From NCBI RefSeq assembly GCF_018966525.1, contig NZ_CP076607.1, positions 4,278,001 through 4,342,000 of the forward strand: a stretch of DNA of 64,000 nucleotides. The letters run 5' to 3'. Positions 49,735 to 57,441 of this stretch are shown one piece after another; within the stretch, counting starts at the first letter, position 1, and each line of letters starts with the position of its first letter. Source of the DNA: Paenibacillus sophorae (lineage in GTDB: Bacteria > Bacillota > Bacilli > Paenibacillales > Paenibacillaceae). The notes under the pieces were generated by a model. The model was not told the DNA's origin. It made no database searches and worked only from the letters and a program-made list of their open reading frames with translations. Both the position numbers and the translations under genes were made by a program.

Positions 49735-50157
49735 TTATCTAAAATTTGTTCTGTTGCTATAATATTTTTTATTCCCTAACATGCTAATCATCCACGCTTT
49801 TTCTAATTCATCATGATACTCTTCAGGTATATGTGTCAACTTCCTATTACCAATTAGTTCTGTATCTTTACTTAGGGTGAATATTTGTTCGAATTGAATA
49901 ATACTATCACGTTGAAAGCCAACATCTTCTGCTGAGATATGTACCTGTGTCGGTAATTTGTTTTTAGTTTTGCTACTTGTAATAGGAGCTACAATAACCA
50001 CAGGAGATCTTTGATTTCCAACATCATTGCTAATGACAAGGACTGGTCTTTTTCCACCTTGAACATGTCCATTTGATTCTCCTAAATCTGCAAACCACAC
50101 ATCATATTGTTTAACATCTTTTAATTTATTTTTATTTTCATAAGTTAGTGTACTCAT
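49735..50157 (-). CDS. mazF: MazF/PemK-family toxin, no antitoxin seen
   Basis: 140 residues from ATG 50157 (AGGAGG seven bases away); an in-frame ATG at 50214 with GAGGG would add 19 residues. VKQYDVWFADLGESNG, GKRPVLVISND with its conserved Arg, VVIVAPITSSKTK with the catalytic Thr, and IIQFEQIFTLSK are the MazF landmarks, so it should be an RNA-cutting endoribonuclease. No MazE-like gene is adjacent. A LexA box overlaps its promoter. The N-terminal 15 residues are an extension relative to MazF. Confidence 0.88.
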   Translation of the reverse strand: MSTLTYENKNKLKDVKQYDVWFADLGESNGHVQGGKRPVLVISNDVGNQRSPVVIVAPITSSKTKNKLPTQVHISAEDVGFQRDSIIQFEQIFTLSKDTELIGNRKLTHIPEEYHDELEKAWMISMLGNKKYYSNRTNFR

Positions 50158-50263
50158 ATTATTGCCTCCTAAAACATGTCTTATATGTACTGTAGCTACT
50201 ACTTTATGTTTCATTCTTCCCTCTTATGTATTTAATTATACTTATCTTTTAAATTATCTCAAG

Positions 50264-50305
50264 GGAACATTTGTTCTAAATAATATTTAAATTTTGATAT
50301 GTCAA
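50264..50305 (-). promoter_or_regulatory. MazF-like gene promoter with LexA box
   Basis: Minus-strand -35 TTGACA (50300-50305), 17-bp spacer, -10 TATTTA (50277-50282). GGAACATTTGTTCT (50264-50277) next to the -10 fits the LexA consensus core GAACNNNNGTTC. SOS control of the toxin gene is predicted. Confidence 0.65.
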
Positions 50306-50354
50306 CCCCATTTCACAGGCTACGAATTTTCTTCCAGAATGTGAGAATAGTCTA

Positions 50355-50382
50355 TTGACTTTTTGGATATATATGTTATTAA
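50355..50382 (+). promoter_or_regulatory. promoter of the RsfA-like gene
   Basis: -35 TTGACT (50355-50360), 16-bp spacer, -10 TATTAA (50377-50382). Divergent from the MazF-like promoter. Confidence 0.6.
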
Positions 50383-50404
50383 GACAAATTTAGGGGGGAT
50401 TGAT

Positions 50405-50893
50405 ATGACAACTGTGAGGCAGGACGCATGGAGTCAATCAGACGACGATACATTGGCCGAGACAGTGATTAGCCACATAAGTAATGGTAGAACCCAGTTG
50501 GAAGCCTTTGATCAGGTAGCAAGTCAATTAAATCGCACTCAAGCTGCTTGTGGCTTTCGCTGGAATAGCGCTTTGCGGAAAAATTACACAGTAGAGATTC
50601 AACAGGCCAAAGAGCAGAGACTAAATTCTAAGCCAAACAATCGGCAAACAAAGAGGATAGACAAGTCGGAAATTAACATTGACAATGTTATCGATTTCTT
50701 AGTATCAATTAAACAAATTATAAATGATGTGAAACAAGAAAACTTATCTTTACGAAGTAAAATTGACGATTTGAACAGTCAATTACAAAATAATCATCTT
50801 GAGATACCAATGGATGAGGTCAGAGACTTCGCTAGGATGCTTCAGAAAGTGGTACAAATGCAAGAAAACGACAAAGAGATGCCAACGGGTTAA
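50405..50893 (+). CDS. RsfA-family transcription factor
   Basis: 162 residues from ATG 50405 (AGGGGGG site). The N-terminal TTVRQDAWSQSDDDTLAETV, then GRTQLEAFDQVASQLNRTQA and CGFRWNSALRKNY form the Myb-like domain of Bacillus RsfA and YlbO, prespore-specific regulators of sporulation genes. The C-terminal half is a coiled coil (IINDVKQENLSLRSKIDDLN). It could alter host sporulation or read prespore state for the prophage; plus-strand and self-contained. Confidence 0.88.
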   Translation: MTTVRQDAWSQSDDDTLAETVISHISNGRTQLEAFDQVASQLNRTQAACGFRWNSALRKNYTVEIQQAKEQRLNSKPNNRQTKRIDKSEINIDNVIDFLVSIKQIINDVKQENLSLRSKIDDLNSQLQNNHLEIPMDEVRDFARMLQKVVQMQENDKEMPTG

Positions 50894-50915
50894 TTCCCGG
50901 AAGCATCTCTTTTCT
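50873..50915 (+). terminator. intrinsic terminator of the RsfA-like gene
   Basis: Stem AAGAGATGC/GCATCTCTT with an inner CGGG/CCCG pairing, followed by TTCTTC. The gene's TAA is in the loop region. Confidence 0.75.
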
Positions 50916-50940
50916 TCGTGAAATTCGTCTTTTATTGAAA

Positions 50941-51240
50941 TTAACCAAACGGATTGAGAATCTTTGTTCTTCCATCATCTTCATATTTCTCCCAAGCTTC
51001 AGAAGCCCAGTCCATTATATCACTGGTGAAAATTGAATCACTGGCAGCACTTTCGCCAACACCGCCGTTTCCTTTGTCAAAGGTGCTCCATCTAGTTACA
51101 TATTCAAGATGCGAAACTGCACCAGCACCAGCACCTTGGATAAGTTCAAAGTGAGCATTTGTTTTTAGAATAAGGACATAGTCCTGTGAATCGTCTACGG
51201 CACTTAAGGTTCCCTTTAATTGATCTAGTGTTGGCTTCAT
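50941..51240 (-). CDS. hypothetical protein, 99 aa
   Basis: The ATG at 51240, after GGGAGG, is chosen over a longer frame. Gly/Ala-rich centre LIQGAGAGAVSHLEYVTRWS and an acidic Trp-rich helix. No known family. Confidence 0.75.
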   Translation of the reverse strand: MKPTLDQLKGTLSAVDDSQDYVLILKTNAHFELIQGAGAGAVSHLEYVTRWSTFDKGNGGVGESAASDSIFTSDIMDWASEAWEKYEDDGRTKILNPFG

Positions 51241-51316
51241 AAAATGCCTCCCATATTTACATATGTACTCCAATAGGATACCACATAATATTAATGTATT
51301 GATTACAGCAGAGTAA

Positions 51317-51526
51317 TTATTGATAACTTCTTTTTGCAATCTCAAATAAGATAGGCTCTGTCATCATATGGATAGGATATGTTGATTGTAACTCCTTGTA
51401 ACTCTCCCACAAAGTCCGAACTCTTGCTTCCATAGGTAAATATCCTTGTTTTCTCCATTCGACAATCTCATCAAAACACGTTTTCAAATCATCGTCGGAT
51501 AATTTTGAAATCATTTCTTCTAACAT
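51317..51526 (-). CDS. small helical protein, paralogue A (69 aa)
   Basis: Shares with 57442-57672 the pattern M(x)LS/TD(D/E)(D/Q)(L/I), EWRK(Q/T)G, and IHxxTEPxLxExxKR. Both are followed by a boundary element. Good GGAG site at the ATG 51526. Function unknown. Confidence 0.75.
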   Translation of the reverse strand: MLEEMISKLSDDDLKTCFDEIVEWRKQGYLPMEARVRTLWESYKELQSTYPIHMMTEPILFEIAKRSYQ

Positions 51527-51566
51527 ACATACTCTCCTTTTGTATGACATGAAATCTACATTTCAT

Positions 51567-51929
51567 CTAGTTACCAGAATACACATTCTTTGTGATTGGA
51601 TAATAATAAATCTCAATATCTTCGTGAATGAAGCCTCTTCTTTGAGCAGCCAAAAGAGTTTCATACATGTTTGCTCTTCCTACGGGATTGTCTGTATGTA
51701 AATATATCTTATCAACTTTTAATCCATACTCACAAAAATATTTAACTAAATCATAGCCATTTGGTAACTCATGTCCATGTTCATCTTCGCCTAGATCATG
51801 ATCCAGAGTCAAAATATTAACATCTTGAGATTCAATAATGGCTATTGCCTCTTCATATGTACGAGCAAGTATAAACCCTTCAGGACAATCACGAAGATCG
51901 TCTACATACAGGTTAATTTGCTGTGGCAT
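51567..51929 (-). CDS. cREC-type receiver-like protein, 120 aa
   Basis: INLYVDDLRDCPEGFILART, AIAIIESQDVNILTLDHDLG and LHTDNPVGRANM match the cyclic-phosphate-processing receiver domain family. These receiver-like domains stand alone in phages and are thought to act on cyclic phosphate or nucleotide products. ATG after GAGGAG. Confidence 0.75.
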   Translation of the reverse strand: MPQQINLYVDDLRDCPEGFILARTYEEAIAIIESQDVNILTLDHDLGEDEHGHELPNGYDLVKYFCEYGLKVDKIYLHTDNPVGRANMYETLLAAQRRGFIHEDIEIYYYPITKNVYSGN

Positions 51930-51962
51930 GTGCTCACTCCTCTCAGTAAAACTTGCATTTGA

Positions 51963-52226
51963 TTAAGAATTCAATCTTAAAAGAGTTTCTTGATAATTGT
52001 GCTCCAAGTTAGTCCAGAAGCTCTTAGGAATTTGAAAAACTTGCTGCAGTAGTGAAGATACTTTTTCGTCATCATATCTTATCTTGCTAGTGTTTAGCGC
52101 ATCATAATATTCTTCACTGACTCCAGTTTCCTTAATAAACTTCTCTTTAGTCCACTCTCTGTCTTCAAGCACTTCTTTAAAGGTTTCACATGGAGGAACA
52201 GCAATTGGTGCTTGATATTCATTCAT
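51963..52226 (-). CDS. HigA/XRE-type antitoxin-like HTH protein, 87 aa
   Basis: PCETFKEVLEDREWTKEKFI, VSEEYYDALNTSKI and SSLLQQVFQIPKSFWTNLEH follow the HigA antidote fold (HTH followed by FW.NL). No HigB-like partner is adjacent. ATG after AAGGAG. May regulate rather than neutralise a toxin. Confidence 0.8.
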   Translation of the reverse strand: MNEYQAPIAVPPCETFKEVLEDREWTKEKFIKETGVSEEYYDALNTSKIRYDDEKVSSLLQQVFQIPKSFWTNLEHNYQETLLRLNS

Positions 52227-52274
52227 AACTCATCACTCCTTTTGATTTGATAAAACATGTCATTTACTTATTAA

Positions 52275-52502
52275 TCAGATTAAATTTTTCATAGTATAAA
52301 TGTATCCGTAAACTCGGTACTGTTCAATGACATGTTGAGTTGTGCCATTATCAGTGAAACACCTTACATCTAATCCTCTCTCCTGAGCTTCCGCAACTGC
52401 ATTTGTCAATGCGGTATCATCAAAAACATTAGAATGTACATTAAACTCTTTAGTTGTATTATTGACCACAACAAACGTAAAACCATTTGAGTTATTTTTC
52501 AT
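52275..52502 (-). CDS. small protein, 75 aa
   Basis: The ATG at 52502 follows AAGGAGA. Begins MKNNSNGFTFVVVNNTTKEF; alternating alpha/beta. Not a HigB match despite standing next to the HigA-like gene. Confidence 0.75.
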   Translation of the reverse strand: MKNNSNGFTFVVVNNTTKEFNVHSNVFDDTALTNAVAEAQERGLDVRCFTDNGTTQHVIEQYRVYGYIYTMKNLI

Positions 52503-52573
52503 TATAATCTCTCCTTTTTTATGAAAGAACCACTTCAAAGTGATCTAAGTACCCATCAATTCATTCAAGCATT

Positions 52574-52720
52574 CTATAATATCAATACTTCTGTATTATA
52601 AGTTAGTTCCCAAAATTGCTCCAAGGCTGCGCTCATGGCTCTCCATCGAGTTGTGGCCTCTTCCTCTATAGTTCCAACTTCTCCGTTAATTGTACGGTAT
52701 TCTAACGTGTGTTTGACCAT
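52574..52720 (-). CDS. small protein, 48 aa
   Basis: The ATG at 52720 follows GGATGAGG. Begins MVKHTLEYRTINGEVGTIEE, then a helix. No known family. Confidence 0.7.
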   Translation of the reverse strand: MVKHTLEYRTINGEVGTIEEEATTRWRAMSAALEQFWELTYNTEVLIL

Positions 52721-52727
52721 TTCTACC

Positions 52728-52856
52728 TCATCCCTCTCTTCCTGATTCGGTATAATTTTGCCTAATAGCACCTTGAATAATTTGCTCTATATCATCTGAA
52801 GTGCCTTCACTATTAGATAGTCTATCAACGACAAGAAGAAAGCATTCCTCCCACAT
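52728..52856 (-). CDS. small acidic protein, 42 aa
   Basis: An open frame ending SDDIEQIIQGAIRQNYTESG. The ATG at 52856 has no ribosome site; a GGGAGG lies inside the frame but no usable start follows it in frame. Coding is likely from composition, the start is not. Confidence 0.45.
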   Translation of the reverse strand: MWEECFLLVVDRLSNSEGTSDDIEQIIQGAIRQNYTESGREG

Positions 52857-52871
52857 AATCAAATAGCCATT

Positions 52872-53690
52872 TTATCCAGCTTCCTGGATATCAATAAGCA
52901 TCTGTCTAACTTTGTCTAAGTGTTCTTCACTCATAATTCTGCCTCCAGTATTAAGCATCAGGAAATATCTTAATTTTTGTTCTCTGTCTAAATTGTGAGT
53001 CTCAGCAACATTAACAGTGTATCTTTTAAAATGGAGTTGATCTTTTGGAGACAAATCCTTAAAGTAAAATCCTTTGTACTTGAATCTACTTTCATAGAAA
53101 TCCAAGATCGATTTATATCTCTGCTTTCCATCAAGTATCTCGTAAGCATATTTAAAACCATTTTTCTCCCACTCATCATCGGAGAGGTGAATAAAAGCAA
53201 ACTTACCAATATCCACATTATTATAAATTGCATCAATTAATTTAATCTTATCGGTTTCTTCCCAAACATATTCACGTTGATACTCTGGATCAAAATCCAC
53301 TCCGAAATAATAAGCTTTGTGAAACAAAGATTCTAATCCTGTTTGCGAATAATTAAGCCTAATATCATCATTTTTCACAAATGATGCTCTATTATCGTTC
53401 AGTTTTTTGACATCCATCCAATTACAATAGCTCTTTTGGTTTTCATTTCTAATTGGATTTCCGTAATTATTGTTTATTGAAGTGTATCCTATTTCAATGA
53501 TTTTCCCATTATGAAGAATGTTTAATACTACAACATCTTCTAATGCACCAAGTCCAACGCTTTCTCCAATTTCAAAAGAGTAGGTTGGATCGGGGATAAG
53601 AAACAATCTGTCCTCCAAATTCTTTAATTCTCTCATGTGATTATCTTGTTTTAGTCTTTCCTGGTTGGCTTCTGTTTTCTTTTTTGCCAT
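52872..53690 (-). CDS. DUF262-family protein, 272 aa
   Basis: FDPEYQREYVWEETDKIKLI, YAYEILDGKQRYKSI and FLMLNTGGRIMSEEHL are the three landmark blocks of the DUF262 ParB-like nuclease fold (DGQQR-type motif, here DGKQR), the N-terminal domain of GmrSD-type defence nucleases. The nuclease C-terminal DUF1524 half is absent. Regulatory or nucleotide-sensing role possible. ATG after GAGG. Confidence 0.85.
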   Translation of the reverse strand: MAKKKTEANQERLKQDNHMRELKNLEDRLFLIPDPTYSFEIGESVGLGALEDVVVLNILHNGKIIEIGYTSINNNYGNPIRNENQKSYCNWMDVKKLNDNRASFVKNDDIRLNYSQTGLESLFHKAYYFGVDFDPEYQREYVWEETDKIKLIDAIYNNVDIGKFAFIHLSDDEWEKNGFKYAYEILDGKQRYKSILDFYESRFKYKGFYFKDLSPKDQLHFKRYTVNVAETHNLDREQKLRYFLMLNTGGRIMSEEHLDKVRQMLIDIQEAG

Positions 53691-53740
53691 CTATGTATTC
53701 CTCCTCAATATATGGACATGAAACAGTCATTTGATCTGTA

Positions 53741-53974
53741 TCAATAATTATCAAACCATTCATTAGCTGCAACCTCAACATCGACAAAACTAGAAAATAT
53801 CTTTTTATCGCTTCTTGAGTCATAAATAATTCCATTTTTATCTGTTACCTCAAACCAGTAAGAATCTTCCGATTCAGAGGGCAGATGAATTTGTACTTGT
53901 ATTCCCTTATTCGTTTCTGCTTCATGAAATGCTACTTCTCCATTTAACCAAGCCACTTCTTTAAATATCAACAC
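53741..53974 (-). CDS. hypothetical protein, 77 aa
   Basis: GTG start after GGAGACG. Beta-rich, with the NGIIYDSRSDKKIF segment akin to the IYDxxxxxxIF tails of other small proteins here. No known family. Confidence 0.75.
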   Translation of the reverse strand: MLIFKEVAWLNGEVAFHEAETNKGIQVQIHLPSESEDSYWFEVTDKNGIIYDSRSDKKIFSSFVDVEVAANEWFDNY

Positions 53975-54011
53975 AATTATCGTCTCCTCACGAAACAGCT
54001 ATATTAATAAA

Positions 54012-54320
54012 TTATTTTTTTGATTCAAATTCCTGAATTATTTCATCTATTTTTTCATTTTCCTGATATACATACTTTAGAAGTAAATTGCCTGTATTGC
54101 CAAATTTGACGAGCTGTCTATCAAATGAGAACTCTTGTCTTTTAAAATCTACATTCTCCACTTTTGAATTTTTTAGAGCATGTTTGATTTGCCATTCTAT
54201 CGCTTTAGATACATCAATGTCGTTAACTCTAACTTCATTGATTCGATTAAATGAATCCTCGTTTTCGGCTTCGTAATAGTCAATAGTTCCATCCTCAAAA
54301 AGTTTAATAATCTTTACCAT
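54012..54320 (-). CDS. hypothetical protein, 102 aa
   Basis: ATG after GGCGGGG. Begins MVKIIKLFEDGTIDYYEAEN; acidic C-terminal coil. No known family. Confidence 0.75.
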   Translation of the reverse strand: MVKIIKLFEDGTIDYYEAENEDSFNRINEVRVNDIDVSKAIEWQIKHALKNSKVENVDFKRQEFSFDRQLVKFGNTGNLLLKYVYQENEKIDEIIQEFESKK

Positions 54321-54346
54321 AAGTTTAACCCCGCCTTATGAAATAG

Positions 54347-54673
54347 TTATTTTACGATCTCATTCCACTTATTGGAAACTACATAAATATCCAGATTCGA
54401 TCCATCGAGTTTAATAGTGTGGTTTACAATGTTATGCTCAACGACTTTACTTGAATTAATTATTACATCTCTGTCCGCTCTAATAAAATCACTACTTACA
54501 GAATTAAGTACCGCCTGCGCCTCTTCAAGTGTCTGAGGCATATTCAGTTCTCCATATGCAGTGATGTATGTTAGTGATTGATTCTTACTATTTCGAACAG
54601 CTAAAATTTCACTGTCTTTTACCCACATTACTTCAATTTCATTTAACTCATTGCGTTTGATTAATCCGAACAT
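54347..54673 (-). CDS. second LytTR-like DNA-binding protein, 108 aa
   Basis: The ATG at 54673, nine bases after GGAGG, is chosen. EIEVMWVKDSEILAVRNSKN, a TYITAYGELNMPQTLEEAQA segment, then DFIRADRDVIINSSKVVEHN, which matches the LytTR core (F.R.HRS.IVN...), make a stand-alone LytTR domain. It is the first gene behind the SPBRE promoter at 54757-54808. It may share binding sites or targets with the agr-linked LytTR protein. Confidence 0.75.
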   Translation of the reverse strand: MFGLIKRNELNEIEVMWVKDSEILAVRNSKNQSLTYITAYGELNMPQTLEEAQAVLNSVSSDFIRADRDVIINSSKVVEHNIVNHTIKLDGSNLDIYVVSNKWNEIVK

Positions 54674-54756
54674 AGTCATCATCCTCCGATATTTTATATT
54701 ATGTATTTCGACAACACCATGAAATAAACCTTTCGTCATATCTTACCCACATCTTA

Positions 54757-54808
54757 ATTATACAATAAAGAATTCTATTTATCAATTATTTATTTTTACT
54801 TTATAAAT
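54757..54808 (-). promoter_or_regulatory. promoter with consensus SPBRE element
   Basis: -35 TTGATA (54780-54785), 17-bp spacer, -10 TATAAT (54757-54762), and a full SPBRE copy from 54788. The clearest example of the arrangement; reads into the second LytTR gene. Confidence 0.8.
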
Positions 54809-54852
54809 AATAAGCATTACTCTATCCATAATATATGGTGACGCAATACAAA

Positions 54853-54879
54853 AAAGCGAATGCACTAGGCACTCGCTTT
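54853..54879 (-). terminator. intrinsic terminator
   Basis: 11-bp stem AAAGCGAATGC/GCACTCGCTTT (one G-U) with a 5-base loop, then TTTTTG on the minus strand. It ends the 55-56 kb run just before the SPBRE promoter; the 39-aa gene's TAG is in the loop. Confidence 0.9.
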
Positions 54880-54984
54880 GATTAAGTCACCATATCTCTT
54901 AGCGGCTTCCAGAAGGTTAATTTCTTCGCCTGAATTAGTCCTAACAACCAATTGACCATCTTTATTACGCCCACTCTTAAACAT
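54865..54984 (-). CDS. small protein, 39 aa
   Basis: ATG inside the end of the 59-aa gene, AGGAGG 11 bases before. Begins MFKSGRNKDGQLVVRTNSGE and ends in a helix. Its stop lies in the terminator loop. Confidence 0.65.
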   Translation of the reverse strand: MFKSGRNKDGQLVVRTNSGEEINLLEAAKRYGDLIKASA

Positions 54985-55156
54985 ATCGATATAAGCCTCC
55001 TGTACGTCTATTATAGACTTCTACATAAGACTTTGCTTTGTGAGTCCACTCATATACACGATCCATTAAGATGTAGCACATGGCCATTGTTGAACGTCCT
55101 CCTTGTTCAATAGACTCAACAACCTCACTGTTTACTATAACATCGTACGTATTCAT
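54977..55156 (-). CDS. small protein, 59 aa
   Basis: ATG after AAAGGAGA. Begins MNTYDVIVNSEVVESIEQGG and ends RRTGGLYRYV. No known family. Confidence 0.75.
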   Translation of the reverse strand: MNTYDVIVNSEVVESIEQGGRSTMAMCYILMDRVYEWTHKAKSYVEVYNRRTGGLYRYV

Positions 55157-55177
55157 TATATTATCTCCTTTGTATTT

Positions 55178-55330
55178 TTATTTTATAAGTCCTGAATACT
55201 TCATATCAGACATGCCTTTGTTTAATCCCGACATAATTGCTTCTCGAATTTCATCACTTGTTAATTTTCTTCGCCAATTTGGATCTGGAACAATGTTTCC
55301 TACTAACTTTCTTCTTTTTGATTCGCCCAT
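55178..55330 (-). CDS. small basic protein, 50 aa
   Basis: ATG after GAGGAG. Begins MGESKRRKLVGNIVPDPNWR; a helical tail follows. No known family. Confidence 0.7.
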   Translation of the reverse strand: MGESKRRKLVGNIVPDPNWRRKLTSDEIREAIMSGLNKGMSDMKYSGLIK

Positions 55331-55360
55331 AAATTCTCCTCACTTAATCAAATTGCTCTT

Positions 55361-55906
55361 TCATGCTATTTCGTAAATATGGTAACAATAGATTTCCTCA
55401 ATTTCAGGTTCGTCATATAGATAATCCGCTTGAGAATTTTGCTTCCCGATATATTCACCCCACTTTTCCCATCTCCAACCACCGCTACTTGACTGATTCC
55501 TTTTTGTTGTTTTAGAAAGCCCCAAGACAAACTTACGATCATCTATTTCAAGTTCTGGATATTGGTCTAAGACTTGTTGATAGTCGTCGCAAACACCATA
55601 ATTCCCTTTGCTTTCAACACCTTCATCCGAACATTTATTAAAATAATCCCAGTCGATATTACCATCTTCTGTCTTTCTAATTATCGAAAAACTGTCCCAT
55701 CTTTCAATGATTTTATCTTCAGAGAACAATTCAATATAGTGATTGAAATTTAGTCCTGTATAATATATCCCCTTGGCGATTCGATGACAAAGCTCATCAG
55801 TTCCTTTTACTGAATACTTTCGATATTCTTCATCACTATAATGCTCTTTTAATCTTTCATTACATTCATCAATCAAATATTGTTTAAATTCAATGTCGAT
55901 TAGCAT
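55361..55906 (-). CDS. hypothetical protein, 181 aa
   Basis: ATG with a weak GAGATGAA site. Helical N-terminal part, then an acidic, aromatic-rich domain (RWEKWGEYIGKQNSQADYLY). No known family. Confidence 0.7.
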   Translation of the reverse strand: MLIDIEFKQYLIDECNERLKEHYSDEEYRKYSVKGTDELCHRIAKGIYYTGLNFNHYIELFSEDKIIERWDSFSIIRKTEDGNIDWDYFNKCSDEGVESKGNYGVCDDYQQVLDQYPELEIDDRKFVLGLSKTTKRNQSSSGGWRWEKWGEYIGKQNSQADYLYDEPEIEEIYCYHIYEIA

Positions 55907-55943
55907 TATTTATTCATCTCATTTATGTATCTTTATCAAAGAC

Positions 55944-56225
55944 TTATTTCATCAACTCAAGAGCAGCCTTCAGTTGTGCTATATTCTCTTCGATTTTAGT
56001 TTTAATTTTCTCAATTGCTTCTTGTCTTGCGAGTTCATCATCCGTATTTTCAAGAACTTGCTGTTTAATTTGCATGAAATCTGAAGACATCAACCAAGTA
56101 TCTTTAGGGTAATAAATATGACGATGAATTTTTACATCGATTCCATTTAAAAGTGCCAACCAGCAATTGGGAACTTTCTCTTTATCATTTCGACTATATG
56201 AGGATTTATCTTTCCATTCGATCAT
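55944..56225 (-). CDS. hypothetical protein, 93 aa
   Basis: The ATG at 56225, after AAGGAG, is chosen. A CWLALLNGIDVKIHRHIYYP segment, then a charged coiled coil to the end. Confidence 0.75.
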   Translation of the reverse strand: MIEWKDKSSYSRNDKEKVPNCWLALLNGIDVKIHRHIYYPKDTWLMSSDFMQIKQQVLENTDDELARQEAIEKIKTKIEENIAQLKAALELMK

Positions 56226-56259
56226 CTTTTTTTCTCCTTCCCACGAAATACTTCTTTCA

Positions 56260-56463
56260 TTACCTATTCCATATGTTATCTTCTTTATCATCATTCCTTA
56301 AAATCCCACTCAATAAAGTAATTGTTTTTAATAATCCTTGCTTTTCAACTTCACTTACTCCTGTATGTTCAATATCATAACGAAGCCATTCGACCATTTC
56401 ACTTGCTCTTTTGATTCTCCTAGCTTTTCTTCTCAAAATTGCTTCTGTTTCAGTCTCAGTCAT
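56260..56463 (-). CDS. basic helical protein, 67 aa
   Basis: ATG after AAGGGG. N-terminus EAILRRKARRIKRASEMVEW is strongly basic and helical, so it may bind nucleic acid. Confidence 0.7.
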   Translation of the reverse strand: MTETETEAILRRKARRIKRASEMVEWLRYDIEHTGVSEVEKQGLLKTITLLSGILRNDDKEDNIWNR

Positions 56464-56492
56464 AGAATGTCCAACCCCTTAAAATAATCCTT

Positions 56493-56715
56493 TCAAAAAC
56501 CCCTTACTAATTCAAACCTTTGGCTAAACCATTCATCATTGTTCCATTCATGATTAATATCACACGCAATCATTTGATACCCCTGGATATGGCAACATTT
56601 GTCTTGTTTGCGCGGAAAGCATATCTTTGTAAATCGAAACATCGTAATTATCACCCTCTTTATACATGAGTTCACCCGCAAAACTATACACATGCTTTAG
56701 GCACTTAACCTTCAT
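56493..56715 (-). pseudogene. probable frameshifted small gene
   Basis: From ATG 56715 (AAGGAG site) the frame reads MKVKCLKHVYSFAGELMYKE and DNYDVSIYKDM, then ends at 56560. A second, overlapping frame (possible ATG 56642) continues HIQGYQMIACDINHEWNNDE and EWFSQRFELVRGF. The first part looks like the start, and the second like the end, of one small phage protein, so a one-base shift near 56590-56600 is suspected. Two overlapping genes remain possible. Confidence 0.5.
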
Positions 56716-56843
56716 ATCCTTCAATCTCCTTATAATAAAGTTCTCGTCTTCTATCTAAAGCGTATCTCATCGCTATTGATTCGTTGTGTTTCTTTATATG
56801 AATGCGCTTCGCCTATGTCACCCTTCGATACCCAAGTTACATA

Positions 56844-57131
56844 TCAACTAGGAAGGATACAGGTATAAGTATGGATGTTCTCACTAATCACAGGCAATTG
56901 AAACTCACCACAATATTTCGGATATGTAATGTAACCATCAATCAGAAAATCAAAATAGTATTTTTCGATAAAATCAAATTTGTCTAGAGAAGGAACAAGA
57001 ACAAACCACTTCTTTTTATCTATTGATTGAGATTGAACCGATAACTCCATACCCTGGTCAATGTTATATTTTTCATTGTCTATCTCGTCTGTAACAGCCA
57101 TAGTACATACTATTCGGCATCTATAATCCAT
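56844..57131 (-). CDS. hypothetical protein, 95 aa
   Basis: ATG after AAGGAGAGG. Begins MDYRCRIVCTMAVTDEIDNE; beta-rich. The 128 bases between it and the frameshifted gene hold only short open frames without starts. Confidence 0.75.
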   Translation of the reverse strand: MDYRCRIVCTMAVTDEIDNEKYNIDQGMELSVQSQSIDKKKWFVLVPSLDKFDFIEKYYFDFLIDGYITYPKYCGEFQLPVISENIHTYTCILPS

Positions 57132-57156
57132 ATTTTTCCTCTCCTTGTTAAAATAT

Positions 57157-57408
57157 CTATCGTCTATTTAAGACCACCTGACTTGATTTAATTACTTCTG
57201 CTATATCATAGTTTTCAACTATATCCTTTAACGTTGAAAAGCATTTGATTACAAACGACTGTCTGTTACCACTGAGTTTAATAACTTGAAATCGCTTTGT
57301 ATTAAAATTGTTGTAGATAACCATGTGGGGGTTGCCTTTCTTTGTTATGAACACATCGCCTACATTAAGATCAGATTCTTTATTCTCAATTCCCAAGTGT
57401 ACTTTCAT
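57157..57408 (-). CDS. small protein, 83 aa
   Basis: ATG after GAGGAGATG. LNVGDVFITKKGNPHMVIYN then FQVIKLSGNRQSFVIK: a small beta-barrel-like pattern. No known family. Confidence 0.75.
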   Translation of the reverse strand: MKVHLGIENKESDLNVGDVFITKKGNPHMVIYNNFNTKRFQVIKLSGNRQSFVIKCFSTLKDIVENYDIAEVIKSSQVVLNRR

Positions 57409-57441
57409 CTTCTCATCTCCTCGTGAAAGAATCCTTTTATC

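Noticed and set aside
56716..56843. Short minus-strand frames, one ending RRRELYYKEIEGYEG
   Set aside because: No usable start codon or ribosome site; too short to support.
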